Positions 1 to 11,890 of a stretch of 60,358 nucleotides of DNA are shown here, piece after piece. Position 1 is the stretch's first letter. Every line of letters starts with the position of its first letter. The position numbers and the translations under genes were made by a program. The stretch lies in NCBI GenBank assembly GCA_018398765.1, contig JAHBMJ010003737.1, positions 27,501-87,858 on the forward strand, given 5' to 3'. The DNA is from Chromera velia. Taxonomy: Eukaryota > Sar > Chromeraceae. The notes under the pieces were generated by a model. That model saw only the letters and a program-made list of their open reading frames with translations. It was not told the origin of the DNA and ran no database searches.

Positions 1-691
1 GCTCCAAGGAGCACGGAACGGGCTGTGGACGTGGATGGGGACCACCTGCTTGTTGCTCCTCCATGTGCATGCGTTTGTATTTTCAAAATGCTTTCGTGCT
101 TTCCTACAACACCTCCTTTTGAGGTTAAAGATGAAAAGGCACGTTGCAAAACGACATGAAGGCGCTTGTCAAGTCGCAAGGTGTTATCAATTGCAATCAG
201 CTGAAGCAACAACACAAGAAGACGGATCAGGAGTGATTCGGTCGAATCAAGCGTGCAACTGCTCCTCTCACACTTATATGCTTCTCGATCGCAGAATGCC
301 CCGGCCCAAGCATGCATGCAGCATTCCCAAAATGCATGCATGAAAGGCGAAACAGAGGATATGCGGATCGATCGCGAGGTCACGCGCGGAAGATCCATGC
401 ATGGATCGTACAAGCTTATAGGAACGTAATCAGCACATATCAGCACGTTTAGTTTAGCTGATAGCGCTTACTAAAACCTCGTAGTAACTAATAGCAACTT
501 TAATATAGATCATAATAGATCGTTCATAACATAGGTGCTCCAAATGTCCGGTTTTGAAGGCGATTTGGAGAGCTGAGCTCCAAAATGTTACATACGATTT
601 TTATGGAGATCTCTCGAAATATTAGGAAATATATCTAATTAAATCTCCAAACGTTTAAAACTTTTCTTAATATAGAACAACTTGAAACAGT
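1..691. other. Intergenic DNA, no gene recognised
   Basis: No open frame here has exon-like composition or a recognisable domain. The first 350 bases carry two TGCATGCA octamers (about 313 and 333). The rest is AT-rich and leads into the first copy of a 0.3-kb direct repeat. Confidence 0.5.
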
Positions 692-985
692 AATAATTAG
701 AGTAGTGAGCGTAGCGGTATTCTTCCTTCAGAGCTCTTTATGGGAAGTTTGTGAATCTGGAGGATAACCAACATCCGGCTAGATCAACCAAACGCATGAA
801 GTCAGCCTGAATCAATCTGAATGACGCGGTACGCTGAATACGCGCACGGTGAAGAATCGAATTTGCATGCAAGCGGGCCAGACGTACTGCGCGGCTCACC
901 AAGTAGATCACTCCGCAGCCCAGCCCCTCACTGTCCATACAAGCAGAACAACTAACACTCTGTATATCAACTCCCTCCCTCAATT
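692..985 (-). repeat. Direct repeat, left copy
   Basis: It is highly similar to 2992-3284 in the same orientation. Read on the minus strand both copies keep a related open frame of about 90 codons that ends just inside the repeat. The left copy lacks 12 bases found in the right copy, which is an in-frame difference. Confidence 0.85.
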
Positions 986-2123
986 TCATTTCGATGCTCA
1001 AAGAAAAAAATGGAATCAAAACTAAGTTAAAAACAGCTGTTTGCTCTAACTACCTGAGCCAATGAAATCATTCCTTCTTTTCATATTTCTGTGAGTGTTA
1101 CAGAGCAAAGAGTATACAGAAAAGGATAGTAGAGAGACACAGGGCTAGGCATCAAAAGAACAAGGTCAGAGGGCTAGGTATCACAAGACTGTCTATCTCT
1201 GGCCGGCCTCTTAAGTCTACCTTTCTTCGGCTTACCTCTTAGGTCTGGCTGTCTATTGTCTTTCAAAAGATGAGCTGTTCACAATACTGGAAGAACAACA
1301 GAGAAAAGAAGAAGGCATACAAAGACTCTTTAGAGGAATTGAGCGAATCGGGCCATGAATGCGTCTTTATCAAAATTCGAAGGAGATGAAGAGGAAAAGC
1401 TTTCTGTTTGCTTCTCAGTCAATTTTTTTCCTGCTTGCTCGATTTCTTCTATGGATTCTTTCTTCTCTTCTCCCCCCCCACACCCATGCAAGAGCTAGAG
1501 GAGAAGACTTAAATGTAAACACATTCCCTTCTGAAAAAGGATTGTACCCATAGGCATCATAGATACCAGACGGACCATCGGAGTCGGGGAAGACCATATC
1601 CACATCGCCCCTGCGCATCACTTCATATGTTTCCGCATCGCAAGAAGTGAGAACAAACCTCACCTTTTCACTACTTGCTCTCTGACTCGTCTTCTTTTTC
1701 TTGTCAGACTCTTATTTCTCCTGCTGAAGCTGCATCATCGTTCTGGCTGGTTTTTGAATATCAGCATCAGAAAGAGGCAACTGACTGGAGACGGGAGCGG
1801 GAGGTGCATCCTAAACTTTATTCTCAAAACGTACAGGCTAGCTATGCTGGCCACCTTTAACACCACCTCTCTTTCCTCGGAGTCCCCCATTTCACTTGTT
1901 ACCATCACTCTCGTTCTGCTTCGATCATTTTCTACTTGTCGTACTGGATCTTATAGTTCTGGGAGATGTTGGCACTAGCGTTGGGAAAATGACGGGCGTG
2001 CTGAAGATCTATTTGGTCAAAATCTGGCCCTCCATCCATTCTGGTAGAGTCCAAGAGTAACTCCAGTGACGTGTCAATGGCAGAGCTAGAAGGAGCTGTG
2101 CCACCGGCTACAGGGGAGAGGAA

Positions 2124-2912
2124 CTACTTCTGGTGCTTAGAGATTTCGATTTCCTTCTTAGTGACCGAAGAGACAATCCGGAGGATGCCGTTCTTCATGG
2201 ACGCTACCCACTCATTCCGAGTGTGGCGCGCGTCCAGAGTTGGAAGTGCCTCCACAATGATCTCCCTCTGGTATGCCCAAGAGTATCTCGGAGCCACCGG
2301 TTCAATCCTTACCACTGCAATCACCTTCTTCTTCTTCGTGCGAGCCAGTGCCTTTGTCTTATCGGGATGGAGATCCCAGAACTTGAATCCACTTACCCAG
2401 TCCGAAGGAGCGATAGATCTGGCCTTCAAGTCCTTCTGAAGCTCAATGTATGCGGCCACCTCGGTCCCTCTCAGAGACAGATCCATGGGAAGCGCCTTCA
2501 CAAGGATACTAAAGTTCTCCAATGTCTTCCAGGCCGTCTCTTTCTGTGCATCCTCCGGGAGAAGTGCCTGCTCTCCTGCCAGTGTAGACAAGAACTTGAT
2601 GGCCCAGTCTTGGAGACGTTTTTTGAACGGTGCGTCTTGCTCTTCACTGGTCCTTTGGGAAACAGCTCCCTCAGTCGTCGAAGCAAGCTCTTTGATCCAA
2701 CCATGGAGAGCATCGTCTCCAGCAGCAAAAAAAGAAATATGCAAGACCTTGTACAGCTTCTCGAGACCAGTCAGGGTCGCATAACCTTCTGCCCATACCT
2801 TGGTGAGCTTCAGGTATGCGTAGCTATCGGCGATCTGATAACGCTGTGGAGGGTCATTATCAATAAATCGCAGAGGAGTGACTGGGGAAGAACTTCCGAA
2901 GAAGATACATTA
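2124..2912 (-). pseudogene. Protein remnant inside the repeat-flanked element
   Basis: A minus-strand open stretch of about 260 codons has balanced, globular amino-acid use (RYQIADSYAYLKLTKVW near the start, VSGFKFWDLHPDK in the middle). It does not match any family I can name. A further short minus-strand stretch with protein-like composition lies at about 1415-1663 (MRRGDVDMVFPDSDGPSGIY). Position between direct repeats suggests element-encoded protein, perhaps gag-like, but this is inference. The copy looks broken. Confidence 0.4.
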
Positions 2913-2991
2913 CTAAACAACATGCTTGAAGAATTAAATCAGCAGATGAAGACGAGTTCAAAAGAAGAGCCTTCCTGTTAATCATAGCAAT

Positions 2992-3284
2992 AATTAGAGT
3001 AGTGAGCGTAGCGGTGTTCTTCCTTCAGAGCTCTTTATGGGAAGTCTGTGAATCTGGAGGATAACCAACATTCGGCCAGATCAACCAAACGCATGAAGTC
3101 ACCCTGAATCAATCTGAATGAAGCGGTACGCTGAATGCGCACCCGAATGTGCGCGCGGCGAAGAATCGAATTTGCATGCAAGCGGGCTGGGCGTGCCGCG
3201 CGGCTCACCAAGTAGATCACCCCGTGGCCCAGCCCCTCACCATCCACGCAGGCGGAACAACTGATACCCTGTATATCAACCTAA
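2992..3284 (-). repeat. Direct repeat, right copy
   Basis: This is the partner of 692-985. Homology begins at a shared AATAATTAGAG-like edge and ends at a shared CTGTATATCAAC-like edge. The minus-strand frame encodes a basic, Arg- and Leu-rich peptide in both copies. Confidence 0.85.
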
Positions 3285-3364
3285 ACAAAGCCTACGTTTA
3301 GTTTAGATAACACTTACCTAGTAATGACAGATAGATATAGCGGGAAGGCCCTAGGGCGGAACAT

Positions 3365-3395
<31 letters not shown>

Positions 3396-4965
3396 CTAAG
3401 TAAAACTTTTAGTAATTTACAATGCTATGCTATGCTATGTTATGCTATACAAATCATTCGTTCAATATATATGCTCCAAATATCTAGCTTGACAATAACT
3501 AAAATAAGAATAACCAAACAAAAATGTAACCGTTTTAGCTACAACTGAAACAAAAGAACAATTTATACATCTAGTTATACGTGCATGATTACGATGAGAA
3601 TATGTTAGAATATGTTAGAAGATAAAAAAGTGTTGCACTGCACTCATACATCGACTCGCCGCTTTTCCAGCGAAGGCCAGAAGATCCAGAGAAAGGAAAA
3701 GTTCAGAATGAAGATAGAAAGGACAACTGATGTATAGAACGGCCACAAAAGACAGACGACTTTCATCGCAGGACGCTCCCTTTCGACGCGCCTTCTTCCC
3801 TTGATTTTCCTACCCTGACAATTCCTTTCCCCTGGCTCTGGATCTGTCTGCTCCACGCACGCTGAGCATCCATTCCTTTCTCTCTGCTGTCTCACATCCC
3901 TTCCTGACTTCATAATGCTACAGACAGCGTCAGAGAACGGATGGAAAACGCGAAACAATCAACAAAGAAAAATGCTCTGTATTCCGTTCATACAATACAA
4001 CACAAGATCATCAGCAGCAAAATGCATACATACATGAATGAAACAGATAAGTCTCCACAAGCGGCAGGTCCTGCTCTCCCTCCCCCCCCGCCTGCAAGTG
4101 AATCATGCGATCAGGCAGGCGAATTCTTCCTTCCTTCGTCCCTTCCGAGACACGCCTCAAAAGACATCTGTCTCTCCGTCCGTATGGTACACAGCCGACC
4201 GGAAAGACCCTACCGGCTGGCGCGCTTCTATCTTCTTTCCGAGGACCACTAAGCTTCAACCGATCGAAGAGATCAGAAGAGAAATTATGCAGCAGTTAGA
4301 GGGGAAGGGGGAAATGAGCTCAGGCGTCAGCCACCAACCAGACAGACAGACGCTTCCGCCCCCTGTCTTTCTTTCTTTCTTTCTTTCTGCACTCCTGGAC
4401 CTCAATCTCACCCCTCTGTGTCTCTGTCGCTTTCTCAGCCCCACCCCAAACCCATAAAGAAAAGAGAAGAATCAATGCAGAGCTGCCTGACTCAAAGGAT
4501 GGATGGAGGGACCAACAACGCGCACCCACATGGCGAGATTGAACTGAATTAATTTTCAGAGGAAAAGAAGAAGGAGTAGAGAAAACAGGACAAAGGGAAC
4601 TGCCCACTTTCTTGGAATGCTCACAGGAAGGAAGAAAGGGATCGAGGAAGGTGGATAGCAAGGGAAGGAAGAAAGAAAGGAAGGAAGGGAGGAGGGAAGA
4701 TCTCTCCACATCCGGCGACACAGACCATCTCCAAACTGTCTGTCAGATGCAATGCAGGCCAGCCGCACACACTCTGATCGAAAGACGATGCAGCAGAGGG
4801 AGGCCTCACGAGACCCCGATGTCCGTCTGCATGGATGGATCTGTCCGGACGTCTGTCTGACGGATTCTTCCCTCCTTCTCTCCTTCTTTCTGAACTCGTC
4901 TGTCTCCCCCTTCTCCTTCTATTCCCCCTCCCTCTCCCTTTTTCTCTTTCTCTTTCCTCCTGCAA
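3285..4965. other. Intergenic DNA downstream of the SAPS gene
   Basis: No supported gene. The stretch holds an (AATC)n microsatellite at 3364-3394, a TATGC-type tandem at 3422-3450, and purine- and pyrimidine-rich tracts from 4350 onward. The last part probably includes the 3' untranslated region and terminator of the minus-strand SAPS gene that ends at 4966. No polyadenylation signal could be assigned with confidence. Confidence 0.5.
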
Positions 4966-7900
4966 TCAGTGGGAAGACTTCCGAGGGCCCGCTTCCCCGT
5001 TTTCCTTCTCGCTGCCGACCTGCTCCGTCGTCTCCTGGCTGATCTCTGTCGACCGCACTAGGGACCCTCCGGCGTGAGGGGGTTTGTCCGCACTCTGGGT
5101 ACCTGCCCCCCCTCGGCCTACCGCACTTCCTCGTGAGTGCGCACGGTTGCTGGGGCTCGCCTCCCTTTCTCCCCTCTCCCTCAACGTCGTCTTTGTGGAG
5201 GAGCTCGGGGGAACTTCATGCTCCCCGTGTACGTCGGGGGGGGTGGCTGGCCGGGGGCCGTTGGGGGAGGCGGGGGGAGAGTGAACGTTCGGGCTCGGGG
5301 GTAAGGGGGAAGAACTACAGGGGGAGGAGGAGCGGGATCTATTCTGGCTGTTTGGAGAGGGAGAAGAAGAGGAGTGAGAAGAGACACCACCGCTGTTGTG
5401 CCTCTCTCTGTTAGGATGCGGATGGGAGTAGTGGAGAGAAGAGGACGAAGAAGTGTTCAGACCTCCGGAATGTTGGTGGGGTGGGTGGGCGTTGGCTGGG
5501 GGGATCTCGATAGGCGACCCTCCTGCATGAACTTTCTCCCTCTCTCTCTCCCCCCTTTCCCGTTCCCTCTCCCACTCTGCAGCGGGCAGCACGATCAACG
5601 GTAAGGCTTCACCGGCACCGTCAGCACGAGGAGCCATTACGGCGGCTGCTGCTCGCGCAGCAGCTTCTGCTGCAATCGCTGGTGAAGGCGGAGAGACGGG
5701 AGACGGGACAGCCTGGGTGTTTGGGGAAAGAGGGGGGGACCCTAGTGAGGCTCCTCCAGGCGCAGGGCCGAGGCCTGGGGGGTGCGAGGGGGGCAGGAAG
5801 GTTTCCGTTCCAGCAGGCCCCGAGGCGCCCTTCGTCAACAGCATCTGTAAGGAGTCAAAGGGAGCAACAGGGAGGCCTGGGGGTTGACGTGCACCTCCTC
5901 CTCCTTGGGTGAGAGGACACTGCCAGGAATGTGCGGCAGCATTGGCGTCTGCAGTCCCGAGAGGGGGGGATCGGGGAGGAGAGCGGGGAGGCGACCCCAC
6001 GCATTCCCCTCCCGCCTGTCCCGATATAGGAGGAGGGGAGTGAGGCCTTACCCCGGGGGGGGACCACCTAGAACCTCCAGAAGATCCTAGGCTAGATCCA
6101 GACCCCACTTGGGCAGCGATAGCTGCCAAGGCACTAGGTCTCCCGTACCCCCCCGCTGGAGGAGACCCCCTGTGGTTCTCCCGTACCCCCCCGCGATTTT
6201 GGGTGTGCGGTTCTGTTTGCCTCTTTTTCTCTGCTGGTAATGGCGTCGCTGTTGCTGCTCCAGAATCGGGACTCAGGTCAAGTGCGGGCTCTCCTACGTC
6301 TGCAGGGGGAGGGAGACGGGAATCGGGGACGATTACTGGTGTGGGGGAGTTTGTGGATGAATTTTCGGGTGGCGGTCTTGGAGAGGAGCGATCCGCAGAG
6401 CCCATGACTCCTGCTGCTGCTGCGTCGGTGTCTCCTCGGACCTCCGAAGAGTTTCCGGCGGCATGGGAGGGGCCCGGCAAGGAAGAAAAAGGGATCCCAG
6501 CAGACTTTGGAGGCGAGTTGATTCCTCGAGGGCTTCTTCGACCCCCCTTTGCGTTCAGAAGGGGGGCTGGAGGTGGCTGCGGTTGCTGCTTGTGCGGGGT
6601 GGGGGGATGGTCGATTGGTGGCCCCCCTTGTGAGGCAGTTGGGGAAAGGGATGAGGACCCCGTCTGCTGCTGTGTCTCTTTCAATCGTGAGTGAACGGCT
6701 TGGTGGATGGCCTGCCTAAACATGTTTCGGTTCGCTCCTGAAGGTGCGCCTGCCCCTTCTGGCAGGGCTTGGGAGGAGGAGGAAGACGAAGGAGAAATGG
6801 ACGCCTTTTTCGCCTTTGGCTCCTGCGTTTTCCCTGTTTCTCCGTCACACTCAGCTTCGGTGTCGCCAAACGGGGACTCCCCTCGTTCCTCTTCGTCCCC
6901 CCCTTCTCTGGAGTCCTGGGCGTCTTCAGACGCAGAAGGTGACTCGCTGTCCCTCAGAGAAAACTCTGTCATTCCCAAACCGTCTAAGTCGGCACCCACG
7001 GGAAGAGACGGCGGCAATGGTGGGGGGGAGGGAGAAGAAGAAGGAGGACCCTCGTATTGAGCGTGTGGGGACAGAAATCGGTTGGGCCAAGTAGAGGAAG
7101 AGGAAGAAGAGGGAGCAGCTTGGACTGAGAAGTCTCCCGATGCCTCCCTCTCCTCACCCACCTCAAGCTCAGTACTCCCGATCGCTCTATGATCAAGGGG
7201 TTGTCGCTCTACCTCCCGAGCACGGTTTGCCTCCACAATCTCTCTCTCTTTTCGAGCAGGGGCAGGCGCCCACTGCCCGTCACTCACAAAGGAGCCGTCC
7301 CAATTTTTCAATCGGAATTGGGCCTCCGAGGCCGAGGTCAACCCCCCTCCATCCTCCTCGTCCCATAAATAACCGGCATCATATGGCTGTCTCCTACTCG
7401 GAAGCTCAGCGGAAGAGGAGGCGGATACTCCTACTCGGCCTCCCTCTTCGTCTGCTGACTCTTTTTCCTCCCCTCCTACCACATTCATCAACGGCATTTT
7501 GATGCGCGTGTTTGAAGCCTCTCCTCCTGCCCCTCCCTGCTGAAGGTGCTCGTGATGCTGCTCTTCCTGCATCTCCTCATGATGCTGAAACACCCCCTCC
7601 TCCGCTTCCCCTTCTGCGTAGTGCGGATGGGAGGACGCATCCCCCTCTTGCTCTTGTTGAACGTGCTCCCCTCCCTCCTCCTGTATCCCGCCTTCTGCCC
7701 CCCCCGCCCACCCACCCCCAGTGCTCAGCTTGTAGCTCTGCATTTGCTGCTCTCGCATTGCCTCCTGTATCCTCTTCACCTCCAGTGCGTGTTGGCCTCC
7801 GAGAGGGGAAGCCTGCAGGGCGGAAGGAAAGGAGATTACATGCAGGAGGAGAACAAACGACTTGCTCGATCGACAGAGACACTGATCAGATCACTCGCAT

Positions 7901-8334
7901 GCATGCAGTCACTCTTTCTTTCAAGATCTCTCACTGACGCAAGAACCTGAAAAGCAGAGACGTAGAATGAAATGGACCGAAAAGGAACATTTGGTCCCGG
8001 TCCCTTTGCATCCCAACAACGGAACTTTTCTTTTGTGTGCGTTTCTTTCTTTCTTTCTTTCTTTCTTTCTTTGCGTGAGAGGAGAGGAGATCATGCATAT
8101 GAGGGGACTGACTCACCAGCTCGCATCTCCAGGCGTTTAGATGCATGACGATGGGGTCCGACCAGTCGGGCCTCGCAACCAGGAAGTCAGAGAGCTGCAG
8201 TGCATGCAGGAGGTGTTCGTGCTTTCGTTGATTGTCTCATCCATTCATGGACGCGGGAGTACCATGTACTTCTTGGACCAGGCCAAACATATTTCACGCT
8301 CGCAACTGCTTTCTCTCTCTCACACACACACACA

Positions 8335-8370
<36 letters not shown>

Positions 8371-11300
8371 CACAGTTGAGACAAAATCTGCTCGACCATA
8401 TCAGCACACACACCCATGCAGAGCTGCTCCGGTGTCGAAGTGAAGCACCGAGACGACGGTCAAGACACACAGAGAGGCCGGTGAAGGAAATCAAGCGAAA
8501 CAAAATGCCCCCCCTCCACTGACCCATTGAAAACCAGGGACGTAGGAGAGGTCGGCGATGTGTCCGACGATGACCGTCACATGTGCCATGTACCCCATCA
8601 TACACGACTGAGAGAGCCTCCCTCTCTGTGCCTGTGGCTCGGTCTTGGCTCTCCTCAATGCCTCTGCAGTTCTGGTGAGGAACGACGTCCGTGTCAGCAG
8701 CTGCAGCAAGAGCGAACAACCTGGACCTGGTCCTTCCGATCGTCCCGCAGCAGAGGAAGACGACGAATCTGCAGATGGTTCGGGAAACACACCGCTCCCC
8801 CCTTGCATCTCCGCAACCGTCTCTGTCGTGCTGGTCGCTGGGAAGGCGTCTCCCTCTCCCTCTCCTCCTTCCTCCCTAGTGGCTGAAGAAGAAGACGACG
8901 AAGAGTCGATTTGAGGACCATTCTCTTTCTCTTTCTCTACAGCTGCCTCGGACCGGCTTTCTGTCTCATCTACGTTGCTCTCAATCGAAAGAGGAGGGGC
9001 TTCACCCACCCTCTCCCCTCCCCCCGCTTCTTCCCCCAAAGCACCACTGTCACCCTCTGGGTTGCTGGGCGGTGAGGACCCTTCTGCCCCTTCTGCCTCG
9101 TCTGTGAGGGGGGAATTCGGGAGCGCTTCTTCGTTTCCAGGGCCCCAATTTGCCCCCTCCTCCCCCCCTTCCCCCACCGGAAACCCTGTCTCTGGAGAGG
9201 GGGGGGACTGGATCTGGTTGGACAGGCGGGCGATCGTGATGATCTCCTCGCAGATGTCCCTGCATCATGTGTGAACAGAGAAAGAGAGAAAGAATCAAGA
9301 GACAGGGAGGGGGAAAAGTCGGAAGAGAAAGAAGAGTCAAATCGTTGAAGCAAGGAGCGGACGAACACATTGCAGCAAAGCGATGCGATGACGGACAAAA
9401 CAAAAAAAGTGCTGCGAGAGAGATGAAAGGGAATGAAGCTTTCAGAGTCATAGAAGAGAAGAGATACCTTCAAGTTTTGAAGTGCCCTGCCCTCGTACTT
9501 CCTTCCCATCAACACAACCTTTGATACTGACAGAAGGCAAATCTCATTCAACCGACCGACCGGAAGCAGTTGTGCAGCAGCGTGTTCCAGCTCTTCTCGA
9601 AGCAGGCGTCGACAAGAGCCGAGAGACAGCCCGACTCCTCCACCAGCCGAATGCAGTTCTGCAAGATTCATCATCCATGCATCGCACAGGTACAATACGA
9701 TTGCTTTCCCCTTGTTTCCTCCTTTCTGAGGAGACGAACGAATATGTCTCAATTTGGGAAAATACGGGCTCCTCGACACAAGAGGAGAGCGAGGACGAGG
9801 AAGGGGGGCGACCCTGAAACGAAACGAAATGAAACGAAACATCTCGAAAAGTGCCAACGCAGGAAACAAGTGTGTAAGGTCTACTTTAAATAGGAAGCAT
9901 GTGTTTGCAAATCGATCGATCGAAAGGCCATGCAGTGAAAGAGCAAAGGGGTCCGTCGAAGTCCGTCAGGCAGCGCGCAGCAAAGAGAAAAGAGAGGAAA
10001 AGCGTGGGTGAGTCAGTGAGAGAAACGGACCGGCCGATGTGACTTCAGGAGTTGAATGATCAAATACAAGATGTCAATCGACGAGCGTCCGACAGAAGCG
10101 ACTGGTCCTGCGCTTGTCGGCACTGCCAGTCCGTTCCGCAATCTCTCGGTCAACTTGTCAAAAACCGAGGGCAGGCACTTCCAAAGTTCGCTTTCGAGTT
10201 CGTCTATGTCCAAGTTCGGAGTGCGAAACATTGGAAACCCGTCTGATGCCACCCCCACACCCTGCACAATCCCCTGTTGACCTCCAGATGAATCGGCGGG
10301 CGCCCCCCCATCATTCTGTTCCTCTTCCCTCTCTTCCGGAATTGGAGCACAAGTGCCCCTACCCAGATTGCTTGTCGTCCCATCGATATTACACAGAAAA
10401 GCAGAACCTCCGCCAGACCCACCAGAGCCAGAGTCTCCTCCCCCTGAGGGAGCAGAGAAAGGATCTGATGGAGGGGATGGCTCTGCTGAGGGGATCGGGG
10501 AAGAGGAGGAACTGCTACCTGACTCGACTGGCTCGGAAGGTTCTGCTTGGGGTATCGGCGCGCTTGGTGACACATTGGCGGCCGGACTTGGAGAAGGGGA
10601 TGATGCCTCCTTCTCAACTTCCTCTTTCTCCAATTCCCCCCCCTCACCCGGCGCTGGACCTGCACCCCCTTCCTTTTCTTTTTCGGTGCCCTCATGTGCC
10701 GCCTGACTATCGGGAGACACAGCGGAGGAAGAGGAGGAAGCCTCTGCTTCCTCTCCTCCTCCTTCCGCTTCTACCTGAGAGCTCGAACCTTCTCCTCCCT
10801 CTCCTGTGTCTGCCTTCGGAGAGCAGGATTGAGTAGAAGCACATGGACGGTCTGCCTCCTCTTTCCCATCCTCATTCTCATTCTCCTCTCTTGATGCACT
10901 GCCCCCCTCTCCTTCCCTCTCACCCTCACCCTCAGGTTCGTCTTCTATCCCCATGTCAACAGGACCCCCAGAGGCTCCCTCTGCCTCTGCCCCCCCCTCC
11001 CCCCCAACCTCCTCCTTCCCTACCTCTACGATGACCCTCTCTGTAAAGTCTTCTACAGCCAGGGCTTCTGCCTCCGCAGCCGCCCGTGCTGCCCTCTCCC
11101 TGTCTCCAACCAGCGCACAAAGCAAAAGTTTCTGGAGAATCTCGACAGCGATGGCCACGGTCAGCTGATCCTGCACGAACAGACAGAGACGAAGAAAAAA
11201 GTGAGCGGGAAAGGAAAGAACCTTGAAAGATGGAACAAATCCAGATGCAAAGAATAGAGAGAAGAAAATAAGAAGAACGGAGATGAGAAGGGGAAACGGG

Positions 11301-11619
11301 TCGGTTCATACACGGAGAACGCAAGGAACAGAACAGAGACAAACGCTTCGGCATACACATATGCATGTTTCGAGAGTCTCTCTGCCGGCCCATTCACGGA
11401 AGTGAGTGAACCAAACAAACCCACCCACCAACTCATCAACCTACCCACCTCCGCGTGCATACAGTCAGCAAGTGCAGTGATCGTCCCTCTGTGTGCAAGC
11501 TGCGCAGAGAGCTCATTTGCGTAGCTGGGAGAGAGCTGGTCCCAGTGAACTGCAGGAAGTGAAGAGAAGAGAAGTGTACAGACGTGCAGGAAAGAAAGGG
11601 AGGCCAGCGACAACTATGA

Positions 11620-11664
<45 letters not shown>

Positions 11665-11856
11665 GTCCCAGAACACGAGAGGACGGAACCAACAACTTTG
11701 GAAGGCCAAGAAGCATGGAGGAAGGAATGGCAGGAGAAGGGCAAGACAAGCCATGGAATGCACGAGACAGAGATGCAGCCAGTCAGAAAGGGAATACTGC
11801 AGAAGGCAAACAGGCACTTCTTGCGCCCGGAGCCCCACACAAACATACACAGAAAA

Positions 11857-11890
<34 letters not shown>

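Larger units (their letters stand above)
692..3284 (-). mobile_element. Decayed element bounded by 0.3-kb direct repeats
   Basis: Two copies of a roughly 295-bp repeat in the same orientation (692-985 and 2992-3284) enclose about 2 kb that holds a minus-strand protein remnant. The arrangement resembles a small LTR-type or other terminal-repeat element, but the repeat ends are not clear TG/CA ends and no target-site duplication is evident. No reverse transcriptase, integrase or transposase could be recognised, so the family is unassigned. It looks broken and old; only a partial coding region is left. An alternative is two dispersed repeats that happen to lie close together. Confidence 0.4.

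Noticed and set aside
3644-3958. Minus-strand 104-codon frame with a hydrophobic end
   Set aside because: No homology, no context and no splice signals; likely chance.
9468-9518. A 17-codon micro-exon (VVLMGRKYEGR) in SAPS
   Set aside because: Skipping it joins exon 12 to exon 13 in the right phase and rebuilds a better SAPS block (HNCFRDICEEII). Including it would break the frame.
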